From Phaseolus vulgaris (lineage: Eukaryota > Streptophyta > Magnoliopsida > Fabales > Fabaceae), in the NCBI RefSeq assembly GCF_000499845.2, contig NC_023750.2, positions 12,775,285-12,839,284 on the forward strand: 64,000 nucleotides of DNA. Direction: 5' to 3'. How positions within the stretch are numbered: position 1 is the first letter of the stretch; the number at the start of each line of letters is the position of its first letter. Position numbers and translations under genes: made by a program. This document shows, piece after piece, positions 22,171 through 34,797 of the stretch. The notes under the pieces are model-generated. The model was given only the letters and a program-made list of their open reading frames with translations, was not told the DNA's origin and made no database searches.

Positions 22171-22222
22171 TTTATTTGGGTGACCTCTTAAAAAACCCCC
22201 GAGAGGGAAAAAGAGTGTCCCC
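22171..22222 (-). other. Conserved post-pol hairpin (E6 copy)
   Basis: In pol sense: GGGGACACTC, then T5, CCCT-CTCG-GGGG, T6AA, then GAGGTCACCC and AAATAAA. The outer arms pair (GGG-GAC-CUC with GAG-GUC-CCC) and an inner 4-bp stem closes a 4-base loop. It starts about 34 bases after the pol stop. Confidence 0.65.
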
Positions 22223-22256
22223 TTCAACTAAATTGTTACATGGCTGCTTACATAAG

Positions 22257-25200
22257 TCAACTAAAATGAAATTTTAAGTTGGCTGCATTCCAACTGCGCG
22301 GGATAGGACCTCCATCCAAGGTCTTTAGGCTGTACGAACCGTTGCCCTTAGCCTCAGTGACTCTGAAGGGTCCGGTCCACTTGGGAGACAGCTTATTCTC
22401 CAGTTCGTATGGGTGGGCCTTCCTCATCACTAGGTCGCCGATCTGAAACTGTCGCGGCTTTACCTTAGAGCTATATTGCCGCTCTACTCTTCTCTTCATC
22501 GCTTCAGCTTTTATTCTGGCTTCTTCCCTGGCCTCATCTAGTAGATCCAGCTTTACCCGCCTTTCTTCATTGGATTCCTCCACCTCAAAGTTTTGGAAGC
22601 GTGGTGAGCTTTCGTGAATCTCAACTGGGATCATCGCGTCCAACCCATATACCAAGTTGAAAGGCGTCTCCATGGTGGAAGATTGGGGCATGGTGTGGTA
22701 TGCCCATACGATCCTTGGTACCTCTTCCGCCCACGCCCCTTTGGCTTTCTCTAACCTTCTCTTTAATCCCCTCAGCAGAACTCTGTTTGCCGACTCCACT
22801 TGCCCGTTGGTCTGGGGGTGTTCAACCTATGCGAATACTTGTTTGATTCCTACCTCAGCGCACAAATTTCTCAACTGCTGACTGGCAAACTGGGTCCCGT
22901 TATCGGATATCAAACGCCTAGGTACGCCAAAACGGCACACAATGTTCTTCCACACAAAATGTTGTACCTTGTGCGCGGTGATCTGTGCTACGGGCTCTGC
23001 CTCTATCCATTTGGTAAAGTATTCGATGGCGACGATCAAATACTTCATCTGCCTGATTGCCAGTGGAAACGGGCCCAGGATGTCGATTCCCCATGTATGG
23101 AAAGGCCACGGGCTGTGTATGGATCACAATTCTTCTGGCGGCGCCTTGTGCCAGTCGGCGTGCTTTTGGCATTGCCTGCAACGCTGGGTGTGTCGCACGA
23201 AGTCTTCTTTTACTGTTGGCCAGAAGAAACCTGCGCGTATTACCTTGGAGGCTAGGGACCTTCCCCCTACGTGGCTCCCGCAGATGCCTTCGTGTAGCTC
23301 CGCCATTATCCTGGTGCACTCGTCGCCACTTACGCATGTTAGGATAGGGTGAGTGAAACCGTGCCTGAACAGCACCCCATCCACCAAAGTATATCTTGCG
23401 GCATTTCTTTTGACCTTCTTGCCCTCTTCAGGCTCCACTGGGAGAGCCCCATCCGCCAGGTATCGCTTGTAAGGCGTCATCCAGGTGTTTCCCTCGGTTA
23501 AAACACATACCTGCATTTGCTCTCCCTCGGGCACATCCCCGTACGTGCTGATGCGGGGCACCCTCAGCGTATCTTGGGTCAAAGAGCAATGACTCCTCGG
23601 CCTTCCCCTTGTTGTATAAATGAGGAGGACATCCACCCTGTTGTCTTCCACGAATCTACGCGGAGCTTTGAGAGTCTCTTGGATCACTGTCCTCTGTCTA
23701 CCCCCCTTGCCTGAGCTGGCCAGCTTTGCAAGCAGGTCAGCTCTGGCATTCTGCTCCCTGGGGACATGTATCAGCTCAAGAGCGTTGAATGCTCCCTTCA
23801 ACAACTGGACGTATTTCAGATATGCCGCCATCTGTGCGTCCTTCGCCTGGAACTCACCCGACACCTGCCCCGTGATCAGCTGGGAGTCGCTTTTCACCAG
23901 GAGGTTCTGCGTGCCCATCTCCTTGGCCAGGAGCATTCCTGCTATTAGGGCTTCATACTCCGCCTGATTGTTACTTGCCTTAAAGGCGAAACGCAGAGCT
24001 TGCTCAATCATTATGCCGTTGGGTCCCTCCAAGACTATTCCCGCACCGCTCCCTTGTTGGTTGGAAGAGCCATCAACCGAGAGCAGCCACTGCGAGCCCA
24101 CTTCCACCTCTTGCTCACCTCCGGGCGAAAGTTCCGCTATAAAATCTGCGTATACCTGCCCTTTGATGGATCCTCTAGGCTCATACTGGATGTCGAATTC
24201 TGACAGTTCCACCGCCCAGCGCACCATTCTTCCCGCCACGTCAGGCTTCTGCAGCACCTTCTGTAGAGGGAGGTTTGTCATCACCACCACCGTGAAGCTG
24301 TGGAAGTAATGACGGAGCCTCCTGGCAGAAAACACTACCGCTAGCGCTGCTTTCTCCAGCGCTTGGTATCTCGTCTCAGCTCCTTGTAATGCCTTGCTTA
24401 CAAAATAGATGGGCTTTTGACTCTGGTCCTGCTCCTGGACTAACACAGAGCTGATAGCCCGCTCCGTTACAGTAAAATATAACCGGAGGGGCACGCCTGT
24501 TACCGGTTTGCAGAGGACCGGTGGCTTCGCCAGATACTCCTTTAACTTAATGAAAGCCGCTTCGCATTCATCAGTTCATGCAAAGCGACTGTTTCTCTTG
24601 AGGCACTGGAAATATGGATGCCCCTTCTCTCCCCCGGCGGAAACAAACCTTGAGAGCGCCGCCATCCGCCCTGTCAGCTGTTGCACTTCCTTGACCGACG
24701 TCGAACTTCGCATGGCGATAATCGCCGCGCATTTGTCGGGGTTCGCCTCTATCCCCCTCTCAGTGAGCATAAAACCCAAGAACTTACCGGCCTCTACCCC
24801 GAAAACACACTTCTCAAGGTTTAACTTGAGGCGGTACTTGGATATTGTGACGAACAACTCCTCCAGATCCGCCATGTGCTGCGCCCTATCCTGCGACGCC
24901 ACCACCATGTCGTCTACATAGGCGTACACATTCCTCCCGAGCATCGGCGCCAGGACCTTGTCCATTAACCCTTGGTACGTGGCGCCCGTGTTTTTCAGCC
25001 CAAAAGGCATCACCTTATAGCAGTAACTGCAGGTTTCGGTCATGAATGCAGTTTTGTTCTCATCTCTCGGGTGCATCTTGATCTGGTTGTATCCTGAGAA
25101 GGCGTCTAGGAAACTCAGCACCTTGCTGCCGGACGCACTGTCCACCAAGGCGTTGATGCTGGGCAGCGGGTACGAGTCCTTTGGGCACGCCTTATTCAAG

Positions 25201-27653
25201 TCTGTGAAGTCCACGCACATCCTCCACTTTCCATTCGCCTTTTTCACCAAGACGACGTTGACAAGCCACTCAGGGTATTGAATCTCCCTGATGTGGCCAG
25301 CCTTCAACAGCTTCTGCATTTCGTCCTTCACCACCTGTTGTCGCTCCTCGTTGAACTTTCTCCTTCTCTGGCGCACGGGGCGGACCGTGGCATCCATGCT
25401 GAGGTGGTGACACAGGAAATCAGGGTCGATGCCGGGCATATCCGAGGCGGACCATGCAAAGGCATCTAGGTGGCGCGAAATCACTTCTGCCACCCCTTCC
25501 TGTTCTTCCGGGCTCAGCAAACTTCCTAACTTGAATGTCTTGCCGCCAATCTCCCTTTCTACGGCGTTAGCCGCTGGCTGTTCCCTGCTATCATCCTCGA
25601 CGGCCGCCGCCTCTTTCACGGGCGCCGCGTCGTCAGGGCCTTCCTCCATGGGTGCATCTGCTTCGGGCGTCGCCCTCGCCGGTATGGCCTCAATAGGCGT
25701 CGACCCCGCGGGCGTCGCCTCAATCATCGTCGTGTCCGCGCTCGGCGGACGTTCATATACCATGAAAACACCTCTCTTCGTTTTCATGCTGTTCTCATAG
25801 CATTTCCTTGCCTCCTCCTGGTCTGACTTGATGACTATCACCTTACCACTGAGGTCCGGCAGCTTCATCTTCATGTGGCGTGTGGAGGACACCGCGTTCA
25901 AACGGTTTAACGCCGGCCTGCCCAGCAAAATATTGTAGGCGGAGTTGGCGTTCACGACCAGGTACCGGATGCTTTCGGTACGCGAGGCTTCTCCATCCGT
26001 GAACGTAGTCCTCGACTCCAGGTAACCTCGGACTTCCACCTGATTATCCGCAAACCCATACAGGCACCCCGTGTAGGGCCTCAACAGGTCGGGGGACAAT
26101 CGTAACTTATTAAATGTCGACAAGAACATGACGTCCGCCGAACTTCCCTGGTCGACAAGGACTCGGTGCACCTTTCTTCCCGCTGTGACTACCGAAATGA
26201 CTACGGGGTCATTGTCGTGCGGCACCACGTCTCGGAGGTCCCCTCTTGTGAATACGAGGTCCGACTCCCACGGCTCACCCGAGATCCTTTCTTCAATCGA
26301 GTTGACCCCCCTCGCGTATTTCTTTCGCTGGGAGGCGGTGGGTGCCCCGCCGGAAAAACCTCCAACTATGGTATGAACCTCGCCGAGAACCGGCGTCTCG
26401 TGTGGTGGTTCTTCCGCCGGCGGCGACAAGGTGGCGGTCGTTGTGGGCTCCGCGACATAATCCTTCAAAAACCCAGTTCTCACCAGCTCATCTAGCTGGT
26501 AACCCAATGACAGGCAGTTATCAATGTGGTGCCCGAAAGCCTCGTGGAACTCGCACCAAGAGTCTTTGCGAGGCCCTAATACCTTGTCAGTATTCGCCGG
26601 TCGCCTCAGCCTCTCAGCTATATTAGGCACGGCGATCAGGTCCTTCAGTTCCACCACAAAGTTGTACCTCGCCGGTCTCGCTCTTTCTCTGGCCGGGCGA
26701 TCGCCTCCCGCTGGACCCCGGGGCTGGGGCTTCCTGGCCTCGTAGGGGCGTCTCGCATCTGGCTTCTTTCTTCCCGTTGTGGTCTTATTGACCCTGACGG
26801 GTTGAGCTCGCGCCGGTCCCCTCGGGCGTGAGGGTACGACGCTGGTGCGCTTCACGCACACCTCCCCTTCAGAAGCAATATGTTCTACCGCCCGACGCCG
26901 TAGCTCAGCGAAAGTCCTAGGGCGGTTGCGAATGATGGATTCTCCAAAAGGACCGGGGCATACGCCTTTCACGAACGCGTACACGATCATAGGCTCCTCT
27001 GTCGTACCAACCTTCACAACCTGGGCCCCGAAGCGATTGATGTATTCCTTCAGGGTCTCCCCTTGATACTGCTTCACATCAAACAAATCGTAGGAGACCG
27101 GCGGCGGGGCCTTGTTTGCTAAGTATTGTTCCCTGAACAATCGTGATAATTGGCGGAAAGATGTGATATGACCGTCCGGGAGGCTGATGAACCAGTCCAT
27201 AGCCATCCCAGTCAGGGTGCTCATAAAGAGTTTGCACTTGGCAGCGTCAGAACCGCCTACCAGGACCATCTGTGTGTGAAATGCAGCAAGGTGCGTCTCT
27301 GGGTCCTCCATCCCGGTGAAGATCACCTTGGGCCCCGCGAATGTGTTCGAGATCACTGCATCTAGAATCTCCTGTGAGAAGGGAGTGGAAAACTCCCTTG
27401 GTGGGGAATGGTTCTCCATCTCGTCATGTCCATGTCGCCCCCGATCATTTCTCAGGCCCCGGCGCAACTCCTCATTTACGCGGTGGAGCTCTTCATTCCT
27501 CTCATGCGAGGCTTCGAGATCTGCCTGCATGCGTTCCTGTTCCAGCTTCGACTCCACCATATCCTGCTGCAGCCCCCTCATTATCTCCAGGACCTGTTGC
27601 ATGGATAGTTCCGCGGGGGCTGCGCGTGCTGTTCCTCGTCTGGTGGGGGCCAT
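22257..27653 (-). pseudogene. E6 gag-pol polyprotein (three in-frame stops)
   Basis: One frame from the ATG at 27653 (MAPTRRGTARAAPAEL; I prefer it to the upstream ATG at 27707 because E5 starts there). Domains: coiled N-terminus, gag, CX2HX4HX4C knuckle (CEFHEAFGHHIDNC), protease VLVDQGSSADV, RT with YVDDMV, RNase H, then the second RNase H that marks the Tat clade (LSVDGSSNQQGSGAGIVLEG, NNQAEYEALIAG, KSDSQLITGQVSGE), and integrase with an HHCC-type finger (CRQCQ), GIDILGPFP, ISDNGTQF and EHPQTNGQVES. Stops replace W (TGA, 24576), R (CGA to TGA, about 23124) and S (TAG, about 22824). All segments share the frame, so point mutations alone inactivate it. Confidence 0.92.
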
Positions 27654-27733
27654 TGTCACTCTAACCTCCTCCAACGTTACTGTAACTTGGTAGATTTTTT
27701 CGAACATGTGATGGGACTGATGCTTTATATCGG

Positions 27734-27750
27734 CCCCACGGTGGGCGCCA
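27734..27750 (-). other. E6 primer-binding site (tRNA-Lys)
   Basis: CCCCACGGTGGGCGCCA on the plus strand, two bases inside the 5' LTR at 27753. Exact counterpart of the E5 site. Confidence 0.85.
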
Positions 27751-27752
27751 AA

Positions 27753-28972
27753 TGTTTCGTCCGGTTGACTGGGACGTCTTCGTGCGCGACCTCAACCGTC
27801 AGCTAGGGACTCCTTCCCACTGGTTACCTGTGGATTCCTGCAAAAAGAGGACAAAAGGGCGCCTTAGCGACCGTTTGCACTCCGACGCTCAATTCAGCCA
27901 GCAAGAAACACCAAAACTGGGCACCTCCGTATCTGAGCACCGCGTATGGCACTCTGAAGGTGGTAAAATGAACTGTGTATTGTGTGTATCTTCTCGTTCT
28001 GGCAAACAATCTTTCCCTAGTCCTTTGTCCGTAACCTCAAGGCTCGAGCAAGCAACTAGAGTGTCTCTAGAAAATTTGCCAAAAGTTCCCACCCCATTCC
28101 CAACATTTTTGTCGCTATTTAAACTACCCAAGCATTTAAAGCGCCTTAAAGCGCTTTTAATCACAAACGTAACGCGCTCAATTAAAGCGTCTAATTAGAA
28201 AACGTAGCGCATTTAAGACGTTGAAACGCTTGGGAGCCATTATAGTACCTGAACGCTCGAAACGAAAACTGTATTGAATGACTTTAATTACCTGGCACCT
28301 GACTAAAGGGTGTTTCTATTCTGACCTGGCTGTCGTACACGTGGAGGGCCTCACGACGCCATGACCCCATCTGGGGGCGTTTCTGCCCATCTAGGGACGT
28401 TTCTACGTGTGAGTCCTCCTGCCTGGGAGTGCTACTGCGCTAGGGGTGACTTTTTGGGTGCCAACTCATGCCCCCAATCATCTAGTCACTCACTTTGAGA
28501 GCGTATCTGCCTTCCTCTTGTACCCTGCACCCCGCTACCCTGGGCGTGACCTTCCTCTTGAGTCGTATCTGTCCCAAAGGCGTCTCTGGGGCGGCAGGGG
28601 TACTTCACGAGTCAGGCTGCCCTACACTGGTGTTGTTACTATGGCCTTGAAGCCACCTTTCTCTTCTCTTTATCACTCTCCCGGATCATCGGGACCTGAG
28701 GCCTTCCCACGGCGTCGCTCCCTCCATGGTCTTTCCTACCCATGGGAATCGGGGAACCACACTGTGATTGCCTTGCTTTAGTAATGTTTACTCTGGCGAC
28801 GCCCTGGTTGGGCGACGCCTTCATCTAGGCGACGCCTTGCCTTGGCGACGCCTCTTTCTTGACGACACTGGCCCTTGGCGTCTCTTTACCTAGGCAACGC
28901 CTTATGTTGACTTTGACTCCTGGTGTTGACTTTGACCTTGACTTAGTCAACGCCCGGATACGGTACGGTACA
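27753..28972 (-). repeat. E6 5' LTR
   Basis: Plus-strand ends TGTTTCGTCC and GTACGGTACA, 1,220 bp, the same length as the 3' LTR. It carries the shared module (28719-28756), GGCGACGCC motifs (28795-28900) and a TATAATG box (near 28240 in element sense). Confidence 0.92.
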
Positions 28973-31900
28973 GATGAAACGCAGAAGCTGTTGAGTGCTG
29001 GCCATATCAGGGAGATTCAATACCCCGAGTGGCTGGCCAACGTCGTCTTGGTTAAAAAGGCGAATGGGAAGTGGAGGATGTGCGTGGACTTCACGGACTT
29101 GAATAAGGCGTGCCCGAAGGACTCGTAACCACTGCCCAGCATTGACGCGTTGGTGGATAGTGCATCCGGCAGCAAGGTGCTGAGCTTCCTGGACGCATTC
29201 TCAGGGTACAACCAGATCAAGATGCACCCGAGAGATGAGAGTAAAACTGCATTCATGACTGAGACTTGCAGTTACTGTTATAAGGTGATGCCTTTTGGGC
29301 TGAAAAACGCGGGCGCCACATACCAAAGGTTAATGGACAAGGTCCTAGCGCCCATGCTAGGGAGGAATGTGTACGCCTACGTAGATGACATGGTGGTGGC
29401 GTCGCAGGATAGGGCACAGCACACGGCAGACCTGGAGGAGTTGTTCGTCACCATATCCAAGTACCGCCTCAAGTTAAACCCTGAGAGATGTGTCTTCGGG
29501 GTAGAGGCCGGTAAGTTCTTGGGTTTTATGCTCACAGAGAGGGGGATAGACGGGAACCCCGACAAATGCGCAGCGATTATCGCCATGCGAAGCCCGACGT
29601 CGGTAAAGGAAGTGCAGCAGCTGACAGGGCAGATGGCGGCACTCTCAAGGTTTGTTTCCGCTGGGGGAGAGAAGGGGCACCCATATTTCCAGTGCCTCAA
29701 GAGAAATAGTCGCTTTGCGTGGACTGACGAATGCGAAGCTGCTTTCATTAAGTTAAAGGAGTACCTGGCGACGCCACCGGTCCTCTGCAAACCAGTAACA
29801 GGTGTGCACCTCCGGCTATATTTTACGGTAACGGAGCGGGCTATCAGCTCTGTGTTAGTCCAGGAGCAGGACCAGAGTCAAAAGCCCATCTATTTCGTGA
29901 GCAAGGCATTACAAGGCGCTGAGACGAGATACCAGGCGCTGAAGAAGGCAGCGTTAGCAGTGGTGTTTTCAGCCAGAAGGCTCCGTCATTACTTCCACAG
30001 CTTTACGGTGGTAGTGATGACAAACCTCCCTATACAGAAGGTGCTGCAGAAGCCTAACGTGGCGGGAAGAATGGTGCGCTGGGCGGTGGAGCTGTCAGAA
30101 TTCGACATTCAGTATGAGCCTAGAGGATCCATCAAAGGGCAAGTGTACGCAGATTTTATAGCGGAACTCTCGCCCGGAGGTGAGCAAGAGGTGGAAGTGG
30201 GCTCGCAGTGGTTGCTCTCGGTTGATGGCTCTTCCAACCAACAAGGGAGTGGTGCGGGAATAGTCTTGGAGGGACCCAACGGTGTACTGATTGAGCAAGC
30301 TCTGCGCTTCGCCTTCAAGGCAAGCAATAATCAGGCGGAATACGAAGCCCTGATACCAGGAATACTCCTGGCCAAGGAGATGGGCGCGCAGAACCTCCTG
30401 GTGAAAAGCGATTCCCAGCTGATTACGGGGCAGGTGTCGGGTGAGTTCCAGGCGAAGGACCCACAGATGGCGGCGTATCTAAGATACGTCCAACTATTGA
30501 AGGGAGCATTTAACGCTCTTGAGCTGATACATGTCCCAAGGGAGCAGAATGCCAGAGTCGACCTGCTTGCCAAGCTGGCCAGCTCAGGCAAGGAGGGTAG
30601 ACAGAGGACAGTGATCCAAGAGACGCTCAAAGCTCCGCGTAAATTCGTGGAAGATAACAGGGTGGATGTTCTCCAGATCTGTACATCAAGAGAGAGTCCC
30701 AGGAATCATCGCTCTCTGACCCAAGATACGCTGAAGACGCCCCGCATCAGCACGTACGCAGATATGCCTGAAGAAGGAAGGCAAATGCAGGTATGTGTCC
30801 TAGCCGAGGGAGACACCTGGATGACGCCATACAAACGGTACCTGGCGGATGGGGCTCTCCTAGTGGAGCCGGAAGAGGGTAAGAAGGTCAAGAGAAATGC
30901 CGCAAGATATACTCCGGTGGATGGAATGTTGTTCAGGCACGGTTTCACTCACCCTATCCTAACGTGTGTAAGTGGCGACGAGTGTACCAGGATAATGGCG
31001 GAGCCACGAAGGCATTTGCGGGAGCCACGTAGGGGGAAGGTCCTTAGCCTCCAAGGTGATACGCGCAGGGTTCTTCTGGCCAACAGTAAAAGAGGACTGC
31101 GCGCGACACGCCCAGCGCTGCAGGCAATGCCAAAAGCACACTGACTGGCACAAGGCGCCGCCAGAAGAACTGCGATCCATATATAGCCCGCGGCCTTTTC
31201 ATACATGGGGAATCGACATCCTGGGCCCGTTCCCGCTGGCGATAAGGCAGATGAAGTATTTGATCGTTGCCATCGAGTACTTCACCAAGTGGATAGAGGC
31301 AGAGCCCGTGGCACAGATCACTGCGCTGAAGGTACAACACTTTGTATTGAAGAACATTGTGTGCCGCTTTGGCGTACCTAGGCGCTTGATATCCGATAAC
31401 GGGACCCAGTTTGCCAGTCAGCAGTTGAGAAATCTGTGCGCTGAGATAGGTATCAAGCAAGTGTTCGCATCAGTCGAACACCCCCAGACCAACGGGCAAG
31501 TGGAGTCAGCAAACAGAGTTTTGCTGAGGGGGTTAAAGAGAAGGTTAGAGAAGGCCAAAGGGGCGTGGGCGGAGGAAGTTCCAAGGATCGTATGGGCATA
31601 CCACACCACGCCCCAATCTTCTACCATGGAGACGCCTTTCAGTTTGGTGTATGGGTCAGACGCGATGATCTCGGTAGAGATACATGAAAGCTCACCACGT
31701 TTTCAAAACTTTGTGGTGGAGGAATCCAACGAAGAAAGGCGGGTAAACCTGGATCTACTAGACGAAGCCAGGGAAGAAGCCAGAATAAAAGCTGAAGCGG
31801 TGAAGAGAATAGTAGAGCGGCAATATAACTCTAAGGTAAAGCCGCGACAGTTTGAGATTGGCGACCTAGTTATGAGGAAAGCCCACCCATACGTGCTGGA

Positions 31901-32042
31901 GAATAAGCTGTCTCCCAAGTGGACCGGACTCTTCAGAGTTACCGACGCTAAGGGCAACGGTTCGTACAGCCTAGAGACCTTGGAAGGAGGTCCCATCCCG
32001 CGCAGTTGGAATGCAGCCAACCTGAAGTTTTATTTTAGTTGA
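28973..32042 (+). pseudogene. E5 pol, second part (RT, RNaseH, second RNaseH, integrase; one stop, one frameshift)
   Basis: Continues the E5 frame after E6: DETQKLLSAGHIREIQYPEW. A TAC to TAA change at 29126-29128 breaks KACPKDSYPLPS. RT follows with YVDDMVVAS, then RNase H, then the second RNase H (LSVDGSSNQQGSGAGIVLEG). A two-base loss near 31003, relative to E6 (AELHEGICGSHVGG), shifts the frame; integrase then reads on from about 31056 with CRQCQKHTDWHKAPPEELRS, GIDILGPFPLAIRQMKYLIV, ISDNGTQFASQQL and VEHPQTNGQVES. It ends at 32042 (WNAANLKFYFS). With the stop at 15588, three lesions inactivate the polyprotein. Confidence 0.9.
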
Positions 32043-32077
32043 CTTATGTAAAGCAGCTATGTAACAATCTTGTTAAA

Positions 32078-32130
32078 GGGGACGCTCTTTTTCCCTTTCC
32101 GGGGTTTTTTAATGAGGTCACCCAAATAAA
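32078..32130 (+). other. Conserved post-pol hairpin (E5 copy)
   Basis: GGGGACGCTC, T5, CCCT-TTCC-GGGG, T6AA, then GAGGTCACCC and AAATAAA, beginning 36 bases after the pol stop. Same arms as E6 and E10, different inner loop. Confidence 0.65.
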
Positions 32131-32534
32131 AGAAAAAACAAGTTTGAGAAAAAAACTGTGCCTTGGTTCTCAGTCTTTATCTTTCTCCGTTTGAAGTAGC
32201 GTGAGGCGTCGCTAGTAAAAAAGGCGTCGCCAAGAAAAAAGGCGCCGTTAAGAAGATAGGCGTCGCCAAGAAGGAAGGCGTTGCCAAGAAAGAAGGCGTC
32301 GCCAAGAAAGAAGGCGTCACCAAGAAGGAAGGTGTCGCCTGAGTGCAGGCGCCGCTAAGAAACAGGACGGAGGAAAAGCGCACAATATATGAGACGTATG
32401 CAAAGTAATGTGGCGATACAGAAACCAAGTATGGTATAGTAAAGTTGATTTTACAAGCAGTTTTCGATACAGACGGGAGAAACGCGAGTAGGGCAAACAT
32501 TACAACTCATACAAAAACACAAATGAACCACTTC
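32131..32534. repeat. E5 intergenic region with GGCGTCGCC repeats (32204-32360)
   Basis: No gene. About seven copies of AAGAAGGAAGGCGTCGCC-like units, the complement of the E6 array at the same place. The rest is non-repetitive spacer between the convergent genes. Confidence 0.75.
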
Positions 32535-33499
32535 TCAGTGGCCATCGGAGTCAGCACGAGAGGAAGGCGAAGCCCCGCTCTCAGCCCGCAGAGCTCGGGT
32601 AAGTCGTATCCTCTGCTCTTGGTTTATTTTCGAACCTGCACCAAGGAAGATGAACGTGTCAGAGACACCATGAAGCAAAACACACCCAGATAGAGAACAA
32701 TAAAGGCGGAAGTTCCTAGGGCAGTGACTCATACCTATATACTTTTTGAGAGTTCCAGCGTTGAACTCCAAACTGATCAAGGTGGCGGAGTCAAAACCTC
32801 CCGCCTCAGCAAGAATCCGGCAAACCACCTGGTCATTTGGGGCCAGCTTCTTGAAGGGTTTGGATTTGAGGGCCCTCGTCTCCCTCACCCAGTACAGTGG
32901 AAAACCATCCAGGGCGGAGGGAACGAGGTCAGAGCAGCAGATCTTGAAGAACCGGCCTTTCCACCCAGTGAATGAGTTTTGGAAGGCGGTCAGGAGAACC
33001 CTGCCAGGAACGTTACTAAGGGTTACCCAGAGGTTGCTCCTTTGCCTCTTCACCTCAAAGAAGTGAAGAAAGATGTCAACCGAGGGTGCACAACCCAGAA
33101 ACCCGAAAAGGACGTCAAAGGCCTTGACAAAAGCCCAGCTGTTAGGATATAACTGGGCCGGAGCGGCGTTGATCTCCGTCAGTAGTTCCTTCTCAAACCT
33201 GGAGAAGGGTAGGCGCACGACGATGGTTTTGAAAACCACCTGATAGAAGTAAAAGAAGGGGACCCTGTCGTTGGCCCGTTCATCTCCACATACTGGCTCC
33301 CCTAGAGTGCAAGGGAGCACAACAATGTCGTCGTCGTGCCTCCTCGCAAAGGCACGGTGATTATAGGAGCATGGATCCCCTTTGTGTTCCCTTATGGCCC
33401 TGGTGGAGAGTAAGCAGGAGCATTCGTCAAGAAGCTCGCTCGAAGCCCAAGTATACAGGTCCTTGGGTTGACCCTGGGGGGAGTGGCATGAGAAGACAT
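32535..33499 (-). pseudogene. E5 second antisense ORF (short form)
   Basis: Closest to the E6 antisense ORF. By that comparison the start is the ATG at 33499 (MSSHAT), followed by a one-base loss near 33465. The open part reads KDLYTWASSELLDECSCLLS, PVCGDERANDRVPFFYFYQV, FEKELLTEINAAPAQLYPNS, PSVDIFLHFFEVKRQ, SALDGFPLYWVRE. A 99-bp intron (32734-32636, phase 1) joins KKYIG to SKINQEQRIRLTRALRAE. It stops at 32535 without a coiled-coil region. It lies between pol and the full-length antisense ORF. Confidence 0.8.
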
Positions 33500-34797
33500 T
33501 CTTGAACAGAATCAGGGAGGTTTGAAGGCGTGTGGCCAACTGGTAACGCAAGGTTAAAACGCTGGTGGGAACGAACACTGGAAGGACCCTTCGTGAGAAG
33601 AGAAAGGGTGCAAGTAGGTTACGAAGGGCGTAGAAATGATGAGGGCAGTTTCGAAGTTTGAAGAATTAAATACTGCGGTTAGAGCGCCAAACGACGCAAA
33701 TGGAAGTATTGCAGTTATAGCGCTAAACGACGCAAATGGAAGTATTGCAGTTATAGCGCTAAATGACGCGAATGGATGCACCGCACGATCGAGCCACGTG
33801 GCGGAGGATGGAAGGATGGCCCTGGCACCTCTGGTTAAACTCAGAAAACGTCGTATCGACAGAATGCCCAAGGGTACGATGCACCGTCGAGAGCGGGTCA
33901 GGGGCACAGTAGGAGTCAGAACCAAGTCGAGTGACTAAACGTCCCATCAGCCATGTAAGAAGCGCCACGTGGATAGCACAGGCGAAACCCTGAGCTCTTC
34001 GCCATCCTCAGGCGTCGACCAGGGCCAAGGTAAAGATAACGCCCAAGGCGACGCCAGCATGAGACGCCCGAGGCGTCGCCAGGAAAGGCACCAAAGGCGA
34101 CGCCAGCATGAGACGTTGCGGGCGTCGCCAACCCAAGTATCAGCAGTGCCGCCTCCCCGATACCCACAGGTAGGAAAGACTGTGGAGGGAGACGAAATCG
34201 AAGAGGGAAAAGCTAGTTTAGTGGCGTCACCTCCCCGATACCCACAGGTAGGAAAGACTGTGGAGGGAGACGAGAGCGCCAAACGCCAGCGAATCACTGG
34301 CAGGGTCGTTCCCCGATACCTATGGGAAGGAAAGACCATGGAGGGAACGACCCCCCCCCCAAGAGCACTCGGCGTTTTTAGACACCCTGGGACGATACGG
34401 CGCTGTTGTAGCAGGCCTCTCCTTAGGCGTGGGCGCCGGGCACTAAGAATCAAGGGACGGATCGCTTTGGTGTTAGAGACACCCCGTGGACGATACGGCC
34501 CCATTAGATAAGCCTCTCCATGGGCGTGGGCATCGACGCGTGACCTTCCCCGGACATACGAGGCCGCCCAACACAGTGAAAGAAACGGGTATAGTACAGG
34601 CAAAACAACTGAAGCACGTGAAGGCAAAGGACGAAAGTAAAATCACACAGGCGGAATTCTATATCGCAATGGCACGAAGGTAATCATGCAAAAACCCAAA
34701 GTTGTAACGAAAGTGCAGACAATTCAAAGAATTACAAGTTTATCAAAGAAGGTTAAAACAAGTGTAAAGGAATAAAGTGATGGTCGAGGGTGGCGGT
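33500..34797 (-). promoter_or_regulatory. Promoter region of the E5 short antisense ORF
   Basis: No gene. In minus sense it holds three LTR-type modules (34309-34347, 34231-34275, 34154-34192), GGCGWCGCC motifs (34010-34130), the single 52-bp G-box unit (about 33908-33972), a second G-box (33793-33800, CACGTGGC in minus sense), and three 36-bp units (about 33678-33785). The architecture mirrors 18700-19790 of E6. Confidence 0.6.
33678..33785. repeat. Three 36-bp tandem units
   Basis: AGCGCTAAACGACGCAAATG with GAAGTATTGCAGTTAT repeats at a 36-bp period, about three copies. In E6 the same area (19525-19600) has two diverged copies. Confidence 0.75.

Larger units (their letters stand above)
17411..28972 (-). 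mobile_element. E6: complete Tat-clade retrotransposon (11.6 kb) inside E5 pol
   Basis: LTRs at 17411-18630 and 27753-28972 (1,220 bp each), flanked by identical GATGA (17406-17410; 28973-28977). Minus-oriented: primer site 27750-27734, gag-pol 27653-22257, post-pol hairpin, GGCGACGCC repeats, antisense ORF on the plus strand (19791-21735, split by solo LTR E7), polypurine tract, 3' LTR. I count roughly 28 LTR differences by eye (about 2.3%). It is the same subfamily as E5 but lacks the 3.3-kb segment that holds the second antisense ORF of E5. Confidence 0.95.

Noticed and set aside
33947..34627. 226-codon minus-strand frame in the E5 promoter region
   Set aside because: It is made of the repeated cis-modules and GGCGTCGCC motifs; E6 does not keep the frame.
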